A stretch of 51,289 nt of DNA from UBA6136 sp964344495 (GTDB lineage: Bacteria; Pseudomonadota; Gammaproteobacteria; Methylococcales; Methylococcaceae). The notes below the pieces were generated by a model. That model was not told the origin of the DNA, ran no database searches, and saw only the letters and a program-made list of their open reading frames with translations. Below, in pieces: positions 8,678 through 17,180 of this stretch (positions are counted from its first letter, which is position 1; every line of letters begins with the position of its first letter). The stretch lies in assembly GCA_964344495.1 (NCBI GenBank), contig CAYFNI010000001.1, positions 1 to 51,289 on the forward strand, in the 5' to 3' direction. Made by a program: the position numbers and the translations under genes.

Positions 8678-8743
8678 ACCCCGTCTTTTCAACCGGCTCA
8701 GGGTGCGTTCGTGCCTTGAGTAATTACATCAGGGTGAGGTTGC

Positions 8744-10474
8744 GTGGAGCTCAGCGGCGCAGAAATCGTGGTCCGGTGTCTTAAGGATGAGGGGGTCGAA
8801 TTCATTTTCGGCTATCCGGGTGGGTCGGTGCTGCACATCTATGACGCCCTGTTTCAGCAGGACGACGTCAAGCACATTCTGGTTCGGCACGAACAGGGCG
8901 CCACTCATGCGGCGGATGGCTATGCCCGCTCGACCGGCAAGCCGGGTGTCGTGCTGGTGACTTCCGGTCCCGGCGCGACCAACGCCGTAACCGGCATCGC
9001 GACGGCCTACATGGATTCCATCCCCCTGGTGGTCCTCACCGGTCAGGTACCGACGCCGGTCATTGGCAGCGATGCGTTCCAGGAATGCGACACCATCGGT
9101 ATCACGCGCCCCTGCGTGAAGCATAATTTTCTGGTCAGTGACCGCAGCAAGCTGGCCGAAACCATTAAAAAGGCCTTCTTCATCGCCACCACCGGCCGAC
9201 CCGGGCCAGTGGTCGTGGATATTCCGAAGGACATCACCGATCCCGCGATCAAGATTCCCTACGAATATCCGGCTTCGGTCTCGATTCGCTCTTACAACCC
9301 CCACGTGAAGGGCCATCGCTGGCAGATCAAGAAAGCCATTGAGCTCTTGATGGGCGCCAAACGACCGATGATCTACACCGGCGGCGGCGTGATTCTCGGC
9401 AATGCTTCGACCGAACTGGTCCGCCTCACCCGATTGCTCGGTTTCCCGATCACCAACACGCTCATGGGATTGGGCGCCTACCCGGCGACCGACCGGCAGT
9501 TTGTCGGCATGCTGGGCATGCATGGCACCTATGAGGCCAACATGGGCATGCATGAATGTGATGTGCTGCTCGCGATCGGTGCCCGCTTCGATGACCGGGT
9601 CACGGGCAAGCTGGCGCAGTTCTGTCCAGGTGCAAAGATCGTCCATATCGATGTCGATCCGGCGTCGATTTCCAAGACGGTCAAGGTCGATGTCCCGATC
9701 GTGGGCGAGGTCAAAACTGTCCTGCTCGAAATGATCGATATGCTCGAAGCCTCATCCGACAAGCCGGATAGCGGGGCCCTGTCTGACTGGTGGGCCCAGA
9801 TTGAGCGCTGGCGTGCGGTCAACTGCCTCGGTTTTGATCGCTCGAGCCCCCGTATCAAGCCGCAATACGTCGTCGAGCAGCTGTGGGAAGTCACCCGTGG
9901 CGAGGCCTTCGTCACCTCGGATGTCGGTCAGCATCAGATGTGGGCGGCACAGTTTTACAAGTTCGACCAGCCGCGCCGCTGGATCAATTCGGGTGGACTC
10001 GGCACCATGGGGTTCGGCCTGCCGGCCGCGATTGGGGCCAAGCTCGCGCATCCAGAGGCCGATGTGGCGTGTATTACCGGTGAAGCCAGCATCCAGATGT
10101 GCATCCAGGAGTTGGCCACGGCCCTGCAATACCGGACCGGCATCAAGATCATCAACCTGAACAACGGCTATATGGGCATGGTGCGGCAGTGGCAGGAGTT
10201 TTCGTATGAGAGCCGCTATTCGCAGTCCTATCTGGAAACCATCCCCGATTTCGTCCGGCTGGCTGAAGCCTATGGGCATGTCGGCATGCAGATTGAGCGT
10301 CCCGAGGATGTGCGCCCGGCCCTTGAAGAAGCCTTCAAGCTCAAGGACCGGACGGTATTCATGAACTTCCTGACTGATCCGTCGGAAAATGTCTATCCGA
10401 TGATCGAGGCCGGCAAGGCCCACCATGAAATGCGGATGGCGCCGGGTGTGACCGTGGATCGGGAGTTGGCATGA
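8744..10474 (+). CDS. ilvB: Acetolactate synthase large (catalytic) subunit
   Basis: A ThDP-dependent enzyme of 576 residues that condenses pyruvate with pyruvate or 2-oxobutyrate, the first common step of valine, leucine and isoleucine synthesis. The N-terminal pyrimidine-binding region GYPGGSVLHIYDALF with the catalytic glutamate in RHEQGATHAADGYA is intact. The C-terminal ThDP/Mg site reads TGEASIQMCIQEL followed by NLNNGYMGMVRQW. The usual GDGS of the metal motif is GEAS here, a change worth noting but probably tolerated. The start is GTG 8744, with AGGGTGAGGT upstream. It overlaps ilvN by 4 bases. Confidence 0.96.
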   Translation: MELSGAEIVVRCLKDEGVEFIFGYPGGSVLHIYDALFQQDDVKHILVRHEQGATHAADGYARSTGKPGVVLVTSGPGATNAVTGIATAYMDSIPLVVLTGQVPTPVIGSDAFQECDTIGITRPCVKHNFLVSDRSKLAETIKKAFFIATTGRPGPVVVDIPKDITDPAIKIPYEYPASVSIRSYNPHVKGHRWQIKKAIELLMGAKRPMIYTGGGVILGNASTELVRLTRLLGFPITNTLMGLGAYPATDRQFVGMLGMHGTYEANMGMHECDVLLAIGARFDDRVTGKLAQFCPGAKIVHIDVDPASISKTVKVDVPIVGEVKTVLLEMIDMLEASSDKPDSGALSDWWAQIERWRAVNCLGFDRSSPRIKPQYVVEQLWEVTRGEAFVTSDVGQHQMWAAQFYKFDQPRRWINSGGLGTMGFGLPAAIGAKLAHPEADVACITGEASIQMCIQELATALQYRTGIKIINLNNGYMGMVRQWQEFSYESRYSQSYLETIPDFVRLAEAYGHVGMQIERPEDVRPALEEAFKLKDRTVFMNFLTDPSENVYPMIEAGKAHHEMRMAPGVTVDRELA

Positions 10475-10965
10475 AGCGGCATATCATTTCCATCCTGATC
10501 GAGAACGAGGCCGGGGCCTTGTCGCGGGTGGCGGGTCTTTTTTCTGCCCGTGGCTACAACATCGAAACGCTGACGGTGGCACCCACCCAGGATGCTTCCA
10601 TGTCGCGCATGACCATCGTGACATCGGGCAGTGACGACATCATTGAGCAAATCACCAAGCAGCTCAACAAGCTGATTGACGTCGTCAGGCTGATTGATAT
10701 CTCGGAATCGTCCCACATCGAGCGCGAGCTGATGATGGTGAAGGTCCGTGCGGCGGGTGAGATGCGCGAAGAGATCAAGCGGCTGTGTGATATCTTTCGC
10801 GGCAACGTGCTGGATGTCACTCCCAATACCTACGTCATCGAAGTGACCGGCGAAAAATCCAAGCTGGATGCCTTTTTGAGCGCGATCAGCGAAGACCACA
10901 TCATCGAAGTTGTCCGCTCGGGAACCACCGGCATCCTCCGGGGCGAGCGCGGGCTGCACGCCTAA
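10471..10965 (+). CDS. ilvN: Acetolactate synthase small (regulatory) subunit
   Basis: A 164-residue protein with an N-terminal ACT domain (ISILIENEAGALSRVAGLF) and a C-terminal ALS small-subunit domain. It activates IlvB and gives feedback inhibition by valine. ATG 10471 overlaps the ilvB stop in ATGA, so the two subunits are probably made in equal amounts by coupled translation. Length and sequence are standard for the IlvH/IlvN type of gammaproteobacteria. Confidence 0.95.
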   Translation: MKRHIISILIENEAGALSRVAGLFSARGYNIETLTVAPTQDASMSRMTIVTSGSDDIIEQITKQLNKLIDVVRLIDISESSHIERELMMVKVRAAGEMREEIKRLCDIFRGNVLDVTPNTYVIEVTGEKSKLDAFLSAISEDHIIEVVRSGTTGILRGERGLHA

Positions 10966-11002
10966 ACACCATTCATCTGAAGTTCATCATCGAGGAAAAT
11001 AC

Positions 11003-12019
11003 ATGCAGGTCTATTACGACAAAGATGCCGACCTTTCCATTATCCGCGGCAAGAAGGTCGCCATCGTCGGCTACGGTTCACAAGGTCATGCCCACGCCAA
11101 CAACCTGAAGGACTCGGGCGTTTCCGTTGTCGTTGCCCTGCGTCCGGGTTCGGAATCCGCCATCAAGGCACAGAATGCCGGTCTTGAGGTGGCGCCTATC
11201 GAGGAAGCCGTCAAGTCTGCCGACGTCGTCATGATTCTGGCGCCCGACGAACACCAGGCCAAGCTCTATGCCGAGCAGATCGAGCCGAACATCAAGCGCG
11301 GTGCCGCCTTGGCGTTTGCCCATGGCTTCAACATCCATTACGAGCAGATTCTGCCCCGGGCTGATCTGGATGTCATCATGATCGCGCCGAAAGGCCCGGG
11401 ACATCTGGTTCGGTCTACCTATGCGCAGGGTGGCGGTGTGCCGAGTCTGATCGCCGTGTTCAAGGATGCCTCCGGTCAGGCCAAGCAGCTGGCCCTGTCC
11501 TATGCCTCTGCCAATGGCGGTGGCCGTGCAGGTATCATCGAAACCAGTTTCCGCGAAGAAACCGAAACCGATCTGTTCGGCGAACAGGTCGTGCTCTGCG
11601 GCGGTCTTGTCGAACTGATCCGCAATGGCTTCGAGACGCTGGTCGAGGCCGGCTATGCGCCTGAGATGGCCTATTTCGAGTGTCTGCATGAGCTGAAGCT
11701 GATTGTCGATCTGATGTACGAAGGCGGCATCGCCAACATGCGCTACTCCATCTCCAACACCGCTGAATACGGTGATCTGACCCGCGGTCCGCGCGTGATC
11801 ACCGAGGACACCAAGTACGAGATGGCGCAGATCCTGAGAGAGATTCAGAACGGCGAGTTCGCGCGTGAATTCATCCTCGAGAATCAGGCCGGTGCCGCTA
11901 CGCTCAAGGCGAAGCGTCGTCTGGGCCGTGAGCACCCGATCGAAGCGGTCGGTGCGAAGCTGCGCGACATGATGCCCTGGATCAAGGCCAACAAGATCGT
12001 CGACAAGGCGAAGAACTGA
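11003..12019 (+). CDS. ilvC: Ketol-acid reductoisomerase (class I)
   Basis: An enzyme of 338 residues that converts acetolactate or acetohydroxybutyrate to the dihydroxy acid using NADPH and Mg. The Rossmann motif GYGSQGHAHANNLKDSG is intact, with Arg and Ser residues (LRPGSES) downstream that fit NADPH preference. The length is that of the short class I enzyme. ATG 11003, with GAGGA upstream, gives the standard start MQVYYDKDADL; the frame extends further upstream, but only into ilvN. It is third in the ilvBNC operon. Confidence 0.96.
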   Translation: MQVYYDKDADLSIIRGKKVAIVGYGSQGHAHANNLKDSGVSVVVALRPGSESAIKAQNAGLEVAPIEEAVKSADVVMILAPDEHQAKLYAEQIEPNIKRGAALAFAHGFNIHYEQILPRADLDVIMIAPKGPGHLVRSTYAQGGGVPSLIAVFKDASGQAKQLALSYASANGGGRAGIIETSFREETETDLFGEQVVLCGGLVELIRNGFETLVEAGYAPEMAYFECLHELKLIVDLMYEGGIANMRYSISNTAEYGDLTRGPRVITEDTKYEMAQILREIQNGEFAREFILENQAGAATLKAKRRLGREHPIEAVGAKLRDMMPWIKANKIVDKAKN

Positions 12020-12044
12020 TCGCCTTTAAGGTTGTCGCGTATAG

Positions 12045-12065
12045 GGGGTGGGCTGGTCTCACCCC
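12045..12065 (+). terminator. Weak hairpin after ilvC
   Basis: GGGGTG at 12045-12050 pairs with CACCCC at 12060-12065 around a 9-base loop, followed by TTCTC rather than a real T-run. It may partly separate ilvC from pssA. A leaky stop is as likely as none. Confidence 0.25.
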
Positions 12066-12172
12066 TTCTCGTATGGGGCAATCAAAAATCTGATGCGCGT
12101 ATTTCCGGACATGAATCTGCTGTTGGTGCGGTTCATGGTCCCAGCATCCCTGTCGTTGTTCCCTGAATCGAT

Positions 12173-12931
12173 ATGACTGGATTTGAGATGGAACAGAACT
12201 CCCCGAAGAAGAACCGTCGTCGCGGCATCTACCTGCTGCCTAACCTGTTCACCACCGCCGCCCTTTTTGCCGGCTTCTACGCGATCACCTCGGCCATGAA
12301 CGGCCAGTACGAGGTGGCGGCCATCGCCATCTTTCTGGCCATGGTTCTGGATGGACTGGACGGTCGCGTGGCTCGACTGACCCACACCCAGAGCGCATTC
12401 GGGGCCGAATACGACAGCATGGCGGACATGATTTCGTTCGGCGCCGCCCCAGCGCTGGTCCTCTATACCTGGGCACTTTCAAGCCTGGGCAAGGCGGGCT
12501 GGATAGCCGCCTTTGTCCATGCCGCGGGCGCTGCCTTGCGGCTGGCCCGTTTCAATACGCAGATCGCCACCCAGGACAAACGCTATTTTCAAGGGCTGCC
12601 CAGCCCGGCGGCGGCTGCGATTCTGGCGGGTTTTGTCTGGGTCAGCGTCACGCACGATATCCCGGTCGACAAGGCGCGACTCGTGGCCGTCGGTCTGGCC
12701 ATCTCGACCGGTCTGCTGATGGTCAGCAATTTCCGCTACTACAGTTTCAAGGATGTTGATCTACGTGGCCGGGTGTCCTTCATCTGGGCTATCCTGATCA
12801 TGCTGGTGTTCGCCTTCCTGTTCACCAACCCGCCCCTGGTGCTGTTTACCCTGTTCGTACTTTATGCCGTTTCGGGTCTGGCACTGACGCTGTTCCGGCG
12901 TCGCCAGATGCGCAGCGAGCGCCGCGGCTGA
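12173..12931 (+). CDS. pssA: CDP-diacylglycerol-serine O-phosphatidyltransferase
   Basis: An integral membrane enzyme of 252 residues that makes phosphatidylserine, the precursor of phosphatidylethanolamine. The CDP-alcohol phosphotransferase signature runs from DGLDGRVARL to EYDSMADMISFG, with all the metal-binding aspartates present. Several hydrophobic segments follow (LFTTAALFAGFYAI, ILIMLVFAFLF and LFTLFVLYAVSGLALTLF). A second ATG at 12188 (MEQNSPKK) is also a possible start. It lies between ilvC and leuA, an arrangement often seen in gammaproteobacteria. Confidence 0.93.
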   Translation: MTGFEMEQNSPKKNRRRGIYLLPNLFTTAALFAGFYAITSAMNGQYEVAAIAIFLAMVLDGLDGRVARLTHTQSAFGAEYDSMADMISFGAAPALVLYTWALSSLGKAGWIAAFVHAAGAALRLARFNTQIATQDKRYFQGLPSPAAAAILAGFVWVSVTHDIPVDKARLVAVGLAISTGLLMVSNFRYYSFKDVDLRGRVSFIWAILIMLVFAFLFTNPPLVLFTLFVLYAVSGLALTLFRRRQMRSERRG

Positions 12932-13170
12932 GTTGAACGCGGCTTGTCTGGGAGTAGAGCGGGCTTTATAGTGACCCCATGCAATTGTTGACATCGTTCG
13001 TATCGGACCAGCAGCCTCCAGTTCGTGTAGCCGGTGACTTTAATGTGCCCGCGAGGTGCCTGAGTCGGACGCGGCCACTGTCGGTAGGGCGGCTGCCCTG
13101 AGGGGCATGCACGCACCACCCAGCCGATTGAGTCGTCCGAACCCTCAGAACCGCTTTCAGAGATATCACC

Positions 13171-14718
13171 ATGAGCGAAAAACTCATCATTTTCGATACC
13201 ACCTTGCGCGATGGCGAACAAAGCCCTGGCGCCTCCATGACACGTGATGAAAAAGTGCGCATTGCCCGCGCCCTCGAACGGCTGAGGGTGGATGTCATTG
13301 AAGCGGGTTTCCCCGCCGCCAGCCCTGGCGACTTCGAAGGCGTGCAGGCCGTTGCGCGCGCCATCAAGGACAGTACGGTCTGTGGTCTGGCGCGGGCGCT
13401 GGACAAGGATATCGACCGCGCCGGAGAGGCCCTGCGTGATGCCAACAGTTCCCGCATACACACCTTCATTGCCACTTCGCCGATTCACATGCAGCTGAAG
13501 CTGCGCATGACGCCTGAGCAGGTGATCGAGAATGCCGTGAAGGCCGTCAAGCGGGCCCGTCAGTTCACCGACAACGTCGAGTTTTCACCCGAGGATGCCG
13601 GACGCTCGGAGGAAGATTTCCTGTGCCGCATCCTTGAAGCGGTCATCAACGCCGGTGCGACCACGCTCAATATCCCCGATACCGTGGGTTACAGCCTGCC
13701 GGATCAGTTCGGTCAGACCATCCGCCGTCTGCGTGAACGAATTCCGAATGCCGACAAGGCGATCTTCTCTGTGCATTGTCACAATGACCTCGGACTCGCG
13801 GTCGCCAATTCGCTGTCCGCTGTCCTGAACGGCGCGCGGCAGGTCGAATGCACCATCAATGGGCTGGGCGAAAGGGCCGGTAATGCCTCGCTGGAAGAAG
13901 TCGTCATGGCCGTCACGACCCGGAAGGACGTCTTTCCGTGTCATGTCGATATCGACACGCGTGAAATTGTTGCCTGCTCGAAGCTGGTCTCGAACATCAC
14001 CGGTTTCCCGGTGCAGCCAAACAAGGCCATCGTCGGCGCCAATGCCTTCGCCCATGAGTCCGGCATTCATCAGGACGGCGTACTCAAACATCGGGAAACC
14101 TACGAGATCATGCGCGCCGAAGATGTCGGCTGGACCGCCAATCGCATGGTGCTGGGCAAGCACTCCGGCCGTAACGCGTTCAAGACCCGCATGCAGGAAC
14201 TGGGCATCGAATTTCTGTCCGAAGCCGAACTCAATGACGCGTTTTCACGTTTCAAAGACTTGGCGGACAAGAAGCATGACATCTTTGATGAAGACCTGCA
14301 GGCATTGATCACCGACGCCGCGGGCGCGGGAGAAGAGGAGGGTGTCCGTCTGGTGGCGCTCAAGGTGTGTGCCGAAACCGGTGAACTCCCGAAGGCCCGT
14401 GTTACCTTGCGCATTGATCAGGACGAACTGACCGGCACCGGCACGGGCGGGGGGGTGGTCGATGCCAGCCTGAAGGCGATCGAGTCGGTCGTTCGGACTG
14501 AATCGCAACTCCTGCTGTATTCGGTCAACAACATCACTACCGGGACCGATGCCCAGGGTGAAGTGACGGTACGGCTGGAAAAGGGCGGCCGCATTGTCAA
14601 TGGACAGGGCGCGGATACCGATATTGTCATGGCCTCCGCCAAGGCCTATCTCAATGCCGTCAACAAGCTGCTGACACCGCGTCAGCGCATGCACCCGCAG
14701 TCGTCGGGTGACGTCTGA
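13171..14718 (+). CDS. leuA: 2-isopropylmalate synthase
   Basis: A 515-residue enzyme that condenses 2-ketoisovalerate with acetyl-CoA in the first committed step of leucine synthesis. The TIM-barrel signatures DTTLRDGEQSPGASM near the N-terminus and VHCHNDLGLAVANS are intact and include the metal-binding HxH. The C-terminal third is the LeuA regulatory domain that binds leucine. About 240 bases separate it from pssA, with no leucine-rich leader peptide that I can see, so control by attenuation is not supported. Confidence 0.95.
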   Translation: MSEKLIIFDTTLRDGEQSPGASMTRDEKVRIARALERLRVDVIEAGFPAASPGDFEGVQAVARAIKDSTVCGLARALDKDIDRAGEALRDANSSRIHTFIATSPIHMQLKLRMTPEQVIENAVKAVKRARQFTDNVEFSPEDAGRSEEDFLCRILEAVINAGATTLNIPDTVGYSLPDQFGQTIRRLRERIPNADKAIFSVHCHNDLGLAVANSLSAVLNGARQVECTINGLGERAGNASLEEVVMAVTTRKDVFPCHVDIDTREIVACSKLVSNITGFPVQPNKAIVGANAFAHESGIHQDGVLKHRETYEIMRAEDVGWTANRMVLGKHSGRNAFKTRMQELGIEFLSEAELNDAFSRFKDLADKKHDIFDEDLQALITDAAGAGEEEGVRLVALKVCAETGELPKARVTLRIDQDELTGTGTGGGVVDASLKAIESVVRTESQLLLYSVNNITTGTDAQGEVTVRLEKGGRIVNGQGADTDIVMASAKAYLNAVNKLLTPRQRMHPQSSGDV

Positions 14719-15499
14719 TCACCTTTCTGCCGGCTCGCCAGTTGACGCCATGTCGTCAGCCGATCAGCGTCACCGACGGCTCAGGGCTATGGGCATCGAG
14801 CCTTGGGAGGCCCGGCTGGCCGCCCCGTTCGGTCCAGCCCCCTTGCTCATGAGGGATAAGGAGGCAGGGGAGCGTGCCCCCGGGTGTGCTGTATCCGCCT
14901 TGACCGGCGCAACCGCACCCCTACCGCAATCAGCCAGCTGGGCTGAATTGGAATCCGAGGCGAACCGATGTCAACGCTGCGCCCTGTACCAGACGCGCAC
15001 AAACGTGGTGTTCGGCGTCGGAGACCGCGCGGCACGCTGGATGTTCATCGGCGAAGCACCGGGGGAACAGGAAGATCTACAGGGCGAACCGTTTGTCGGT
15101 CGCGCGGGACAACTGCTGACAGAGATGATTCGCGCCATCGGACTGGAGCGCGACGCCGTTTACATTGCCAATGTGCTCAAATGTCGGCCACCGAAGAACC
15201 GAGATCCGTCAGCCGAGGAGGCAGCGGCTTGCGAATCCTATCTGCTCGGGCAGGTGGCGCTGGTGAAACCTTCGATTATCGTGGCGGTCGGACGAATCGC
15301 CGCGCAACACTTGCTCAAGACCCAGACACCCATCGGCAAGTTGCGCGGCACGGTGCACGATTACCAGTCGATACCGCTGGTCGTCACCTATCACCCGGCC
15401 TACCTGTTGCGTTCACAGACCGAGAAACGCCGGGCTTGGGAGGACTTGAAACTGGCCCGCCGCGCTCTGGCTGCACCGGGCTCCCCCATGAAGGCTTGA
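14708..15499 (+). CDS. Family 4 uracil-DNA glycosylase with iron-sulfur cluster
   Basis: It removes uracil from DNA. Motif A (FIGEAPGEQEDLQGEPFVGR) and the C-terminal loop HPAYLLR are those of family 4 enzymes. Four cysteines for a 4Fe-4S cluster are present: the pair in RCQRCALYQ, one in LKCRPPKNRDP and one in AACESYL. The first 60 or so residues are variable, as usual in this branch. GTG 14708 overlaps the leuA stop; ATG 14750 (MSSADQRHRR) is a reasonable alternative start. It is followed 9 bases later by rimI. Confidence 0.9.
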   Translation: MTSDHLSAGSPVDAMSSADQRHRRLRAMGIEPWEARLAAPFGPAPLLMRDKEAGERAPGCAVSALTGATAPLPQSASWAELESEANRCQRCALYQTRTNVVFGVGDRAARWMFIGEAPGEQEDLQGEPFVGRAGQLLTEMIRAIGLERDAVYIANVLKCRPPKNRDPSAEEAAACESYLLGQVALVKPSIIVAVGRIAAQHLLKTQTPIGKLRGTVHDYQSIPLVVTYHPAYLLRSQTEKRRAWEDLKLARRALAAPGSPMKA

Positions 15500-15508
15500 G
15501 AGGGAATC

Positions 15509-16066
15509 ATGGATGCCTTGCTGGACATGCTGGACAAAGCCCGTCGCTGGCTGCGTTATGATGCTGAAACCCAGTTCTACCACAAACATTTTCCATCGCT
15601 CGTGGACAACGCCGAATTGACCCTGCGTCCGATGGAACGCAGCGACATCGCCCTGATGGCGGCCATTGAGGCGTCTGCCTACGAGTTCCCGTGGGAGCTT
15701 GAAACCTTCCGTAGCTGCTTCAAGGTCGGATATCACTGCTGGATCGGTGAGCGTGCCCGGCAGGTGGTCGGCTACGGTATTTCCACCATCGGCGCCGGTG
15801 AGTCGCATGTGTTGAATCTCTGCGTTGCACCGGGCTGGCAAGGTCGAGGCTATGGCCGGGTGTTGCTGCAGAAACTGGTGGATGAAGCTATCCGCTTCAA
15901 GGTCGATAGCATTTTTCTGGAAGTGCGTCCGTCCAATCCCCACGCCATCAAACTCTATCGCAGCATGGGCTTTAATGAGATCGGACTGCGCAAGGATTAC
16001 TATCCTGCCAAAGGCGGTCGCGAGAACGCGATCGTGATGGCGCGTTCGCTGGCTCTGCCGCGCTGA
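15509..16066 (+). CDS. rimI: Ribosomal-protein-alanine N-acetyltransferase
   Basis: A GNAT-fold acetyltransferase of 185 residues that probably acetylates the N-terminal alanine of ribosomal protein S18. The acetyl-CoA-binding loop is PGWQGRGYGRVLLQKLV, and the RimI signature EVRPSNPHAIKLYRSMGF is intact. It is longer than E. coli RimI by an N-terminal extension of about 40 residues. It follows the UDG gene closely (SD GAGGGA), a pairing that is common beside rimI. It is convergent with alr, with 22 bases between them. Confidence 0.9.
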   Translation: MDALLDMLDKARRWLRYDAETQFYHKHFPSLVDNAELTLRPMERSDIALMAAIEASAYEFPWELETFRSCFKVGYHCWIGERARQVVGYGISTIGAGESHVLNLCVAPGWQGRGYGRVLLQKLVDEAIRFKVDSIFLEVRPSNPHAIKLYRSMGFNEIGLRKDYYPAKGGRENAIVMARSLALPR

Positions 16067-16088
16067 TCCCACGCCTCGATCGAGCGGG

Positions 16089-17180
16089 TCAGCACTCGAT
16101 GATTCGCACCCGCTGCGTGATCCCGCACAGGAGATCGTAAGGGATCGTACCGGCCTTGTGGGCAATTTCCTCCACCGGCAGGCCCTTGCCCCACAAGGTC
16201 ACCAGATCGCCGGGGTGTGCCTCGGGGCAGCCGTTGAGATTCAACGTGATCATGTCCATCGACACCCGTCCTGCAAGCGGCACCCGCTGGTCGCGGATCA
16301 AGACCGGCGTACCCGACACCGCCCGCCGCGGGTAACCGTCACCGTAGCCCACCGCCACGACACCCAGGCGGGTGGGATGCGGACAGACCCAGTCACCGCC
16401 GTACCCCACCGGCGTACCGGCGGGAACCTCCTTGATGCTGATCAGCCGGGAGCGGAAGGTCATGACCGGCTCCAGATCCTCATCCAGACCAGTCCGGTCA
16501 GGAAACGGCGACACGCCATACAGACTGATGCCGGGTCGAACCCACTCCCGCCGGGCATCCTCCCAGGCGAACAGGCCGGCGGAATTGGCCAGACTGCTTT
16601 CGCTGGCCACCGCCTGAGTGATATCGCGAAACAGGTTGAGCTGGTGTGTCGTGAAACCATCATTCACCGCATCGGCATTCGCCAGGTGCGACATCAGGGG
16701 AATCGGTTGCTGAACCTGCGGACACCGTTGCAAGCGGTCCAGCAGGGTATGAAATTCCGAGGGCAGGACCCCCAGGCGATGCATGCCGGTGTCCAGCTTC
16801 AACCATACGGCCAGTGGAGCAGGCAGCGGGACCGATTCAAGCAGATCGACCTGCCAGTCGGAGTGGATGACAGGTTCCAGACCGGCCTCGGCATGGGCCT
16901 TGAGTTCATCCCCATTGAAAAAGCCCTGCAGCACGGCAATCCGTTGAGCGATGCCGCTTTGACGCAACGCCAGACCTTCATCGGTGCGAGCCACGGCAAA
17001 GGCATCGGCATCCGAAAGGCTGCGGGCCATGCGCAACAGTCCATGCCCGTAGGCGTTGGCCTTGATGACGGCCATGATGCGGGCCTGCGGCACGACACGC
17101 CGGATCCGGCGCAGGTTGTGCGCAGCAGCGCCCAGGTCCAGGACGGCATGAGCAGCAGCGGGTGCGTCAGTAGGACTCAC
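16089..17180 (-). CDS. alr: Alanine racemase
   Basis: A PLP enzyme of about 363 residues that makes D-alanine for peptidoglycan. The PLP lysine is K40 in AVIKANAYGHG, and the catalytic tyrosine region is VGYGDGYPRRA. The open frame continues far upstream inside dnaB in another register, but the real start is most likely GTG 17180, which overlaps the dnaB end by 14 bases and gives standard length. The dnaB-alr order is common in gammaproteobacteria. Confidence 0.93.
   Translation of the reverse strand: MSPTDAPAAAHAVLDLGAAAHNLRRIRRVVPQARIMAVIKANAYGHGLLRMARSLSDADAFAVARTDEGLALRQSGIAQRIAVLQGFFNGDELKAHAEAGLEPVIHSDWQVDLLESVPLPAPLAVWLKLDTGMHRLGVLPSEFHTLLDRLQRCPQVQQPIPLMSHLANADAVNDGFTTHQLNLFRDITQAVASESSLANSAGLFAWEDARREWVRPGISLYGVSPFPDRTGLDEDLEPVMTFRSRLISIKEVPAGTPVGYGGDWVCPHPTRLGVVAVGYGDGYPRRAVSGTPVLIRDQRVPLAGRVSMDMITLNLNGCPEAHPGDLVTLWGKGLPVEEIAHKAGTIPYDLLCGITQRVRIIEC

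Noticed and set aside
8495..8743. Attenuator or riboswitch before ilvB
   Set aside because: No leader peptide with Ile/Leu/Val codon runs and no terminator/antiterminator pair was visible; only a promoter is supported.
8729..9646. 305-codon minus-strand frame antisense to ilvB
   Set aside because: Shadow of a strongly conserved gene; no ribosome site or family match.
11078..11935. 285-codon minus-strand frame antisense to ilvC
   Set aside because: Shadow of ilvC; composition follows the third-codon GC bias of the other strand.
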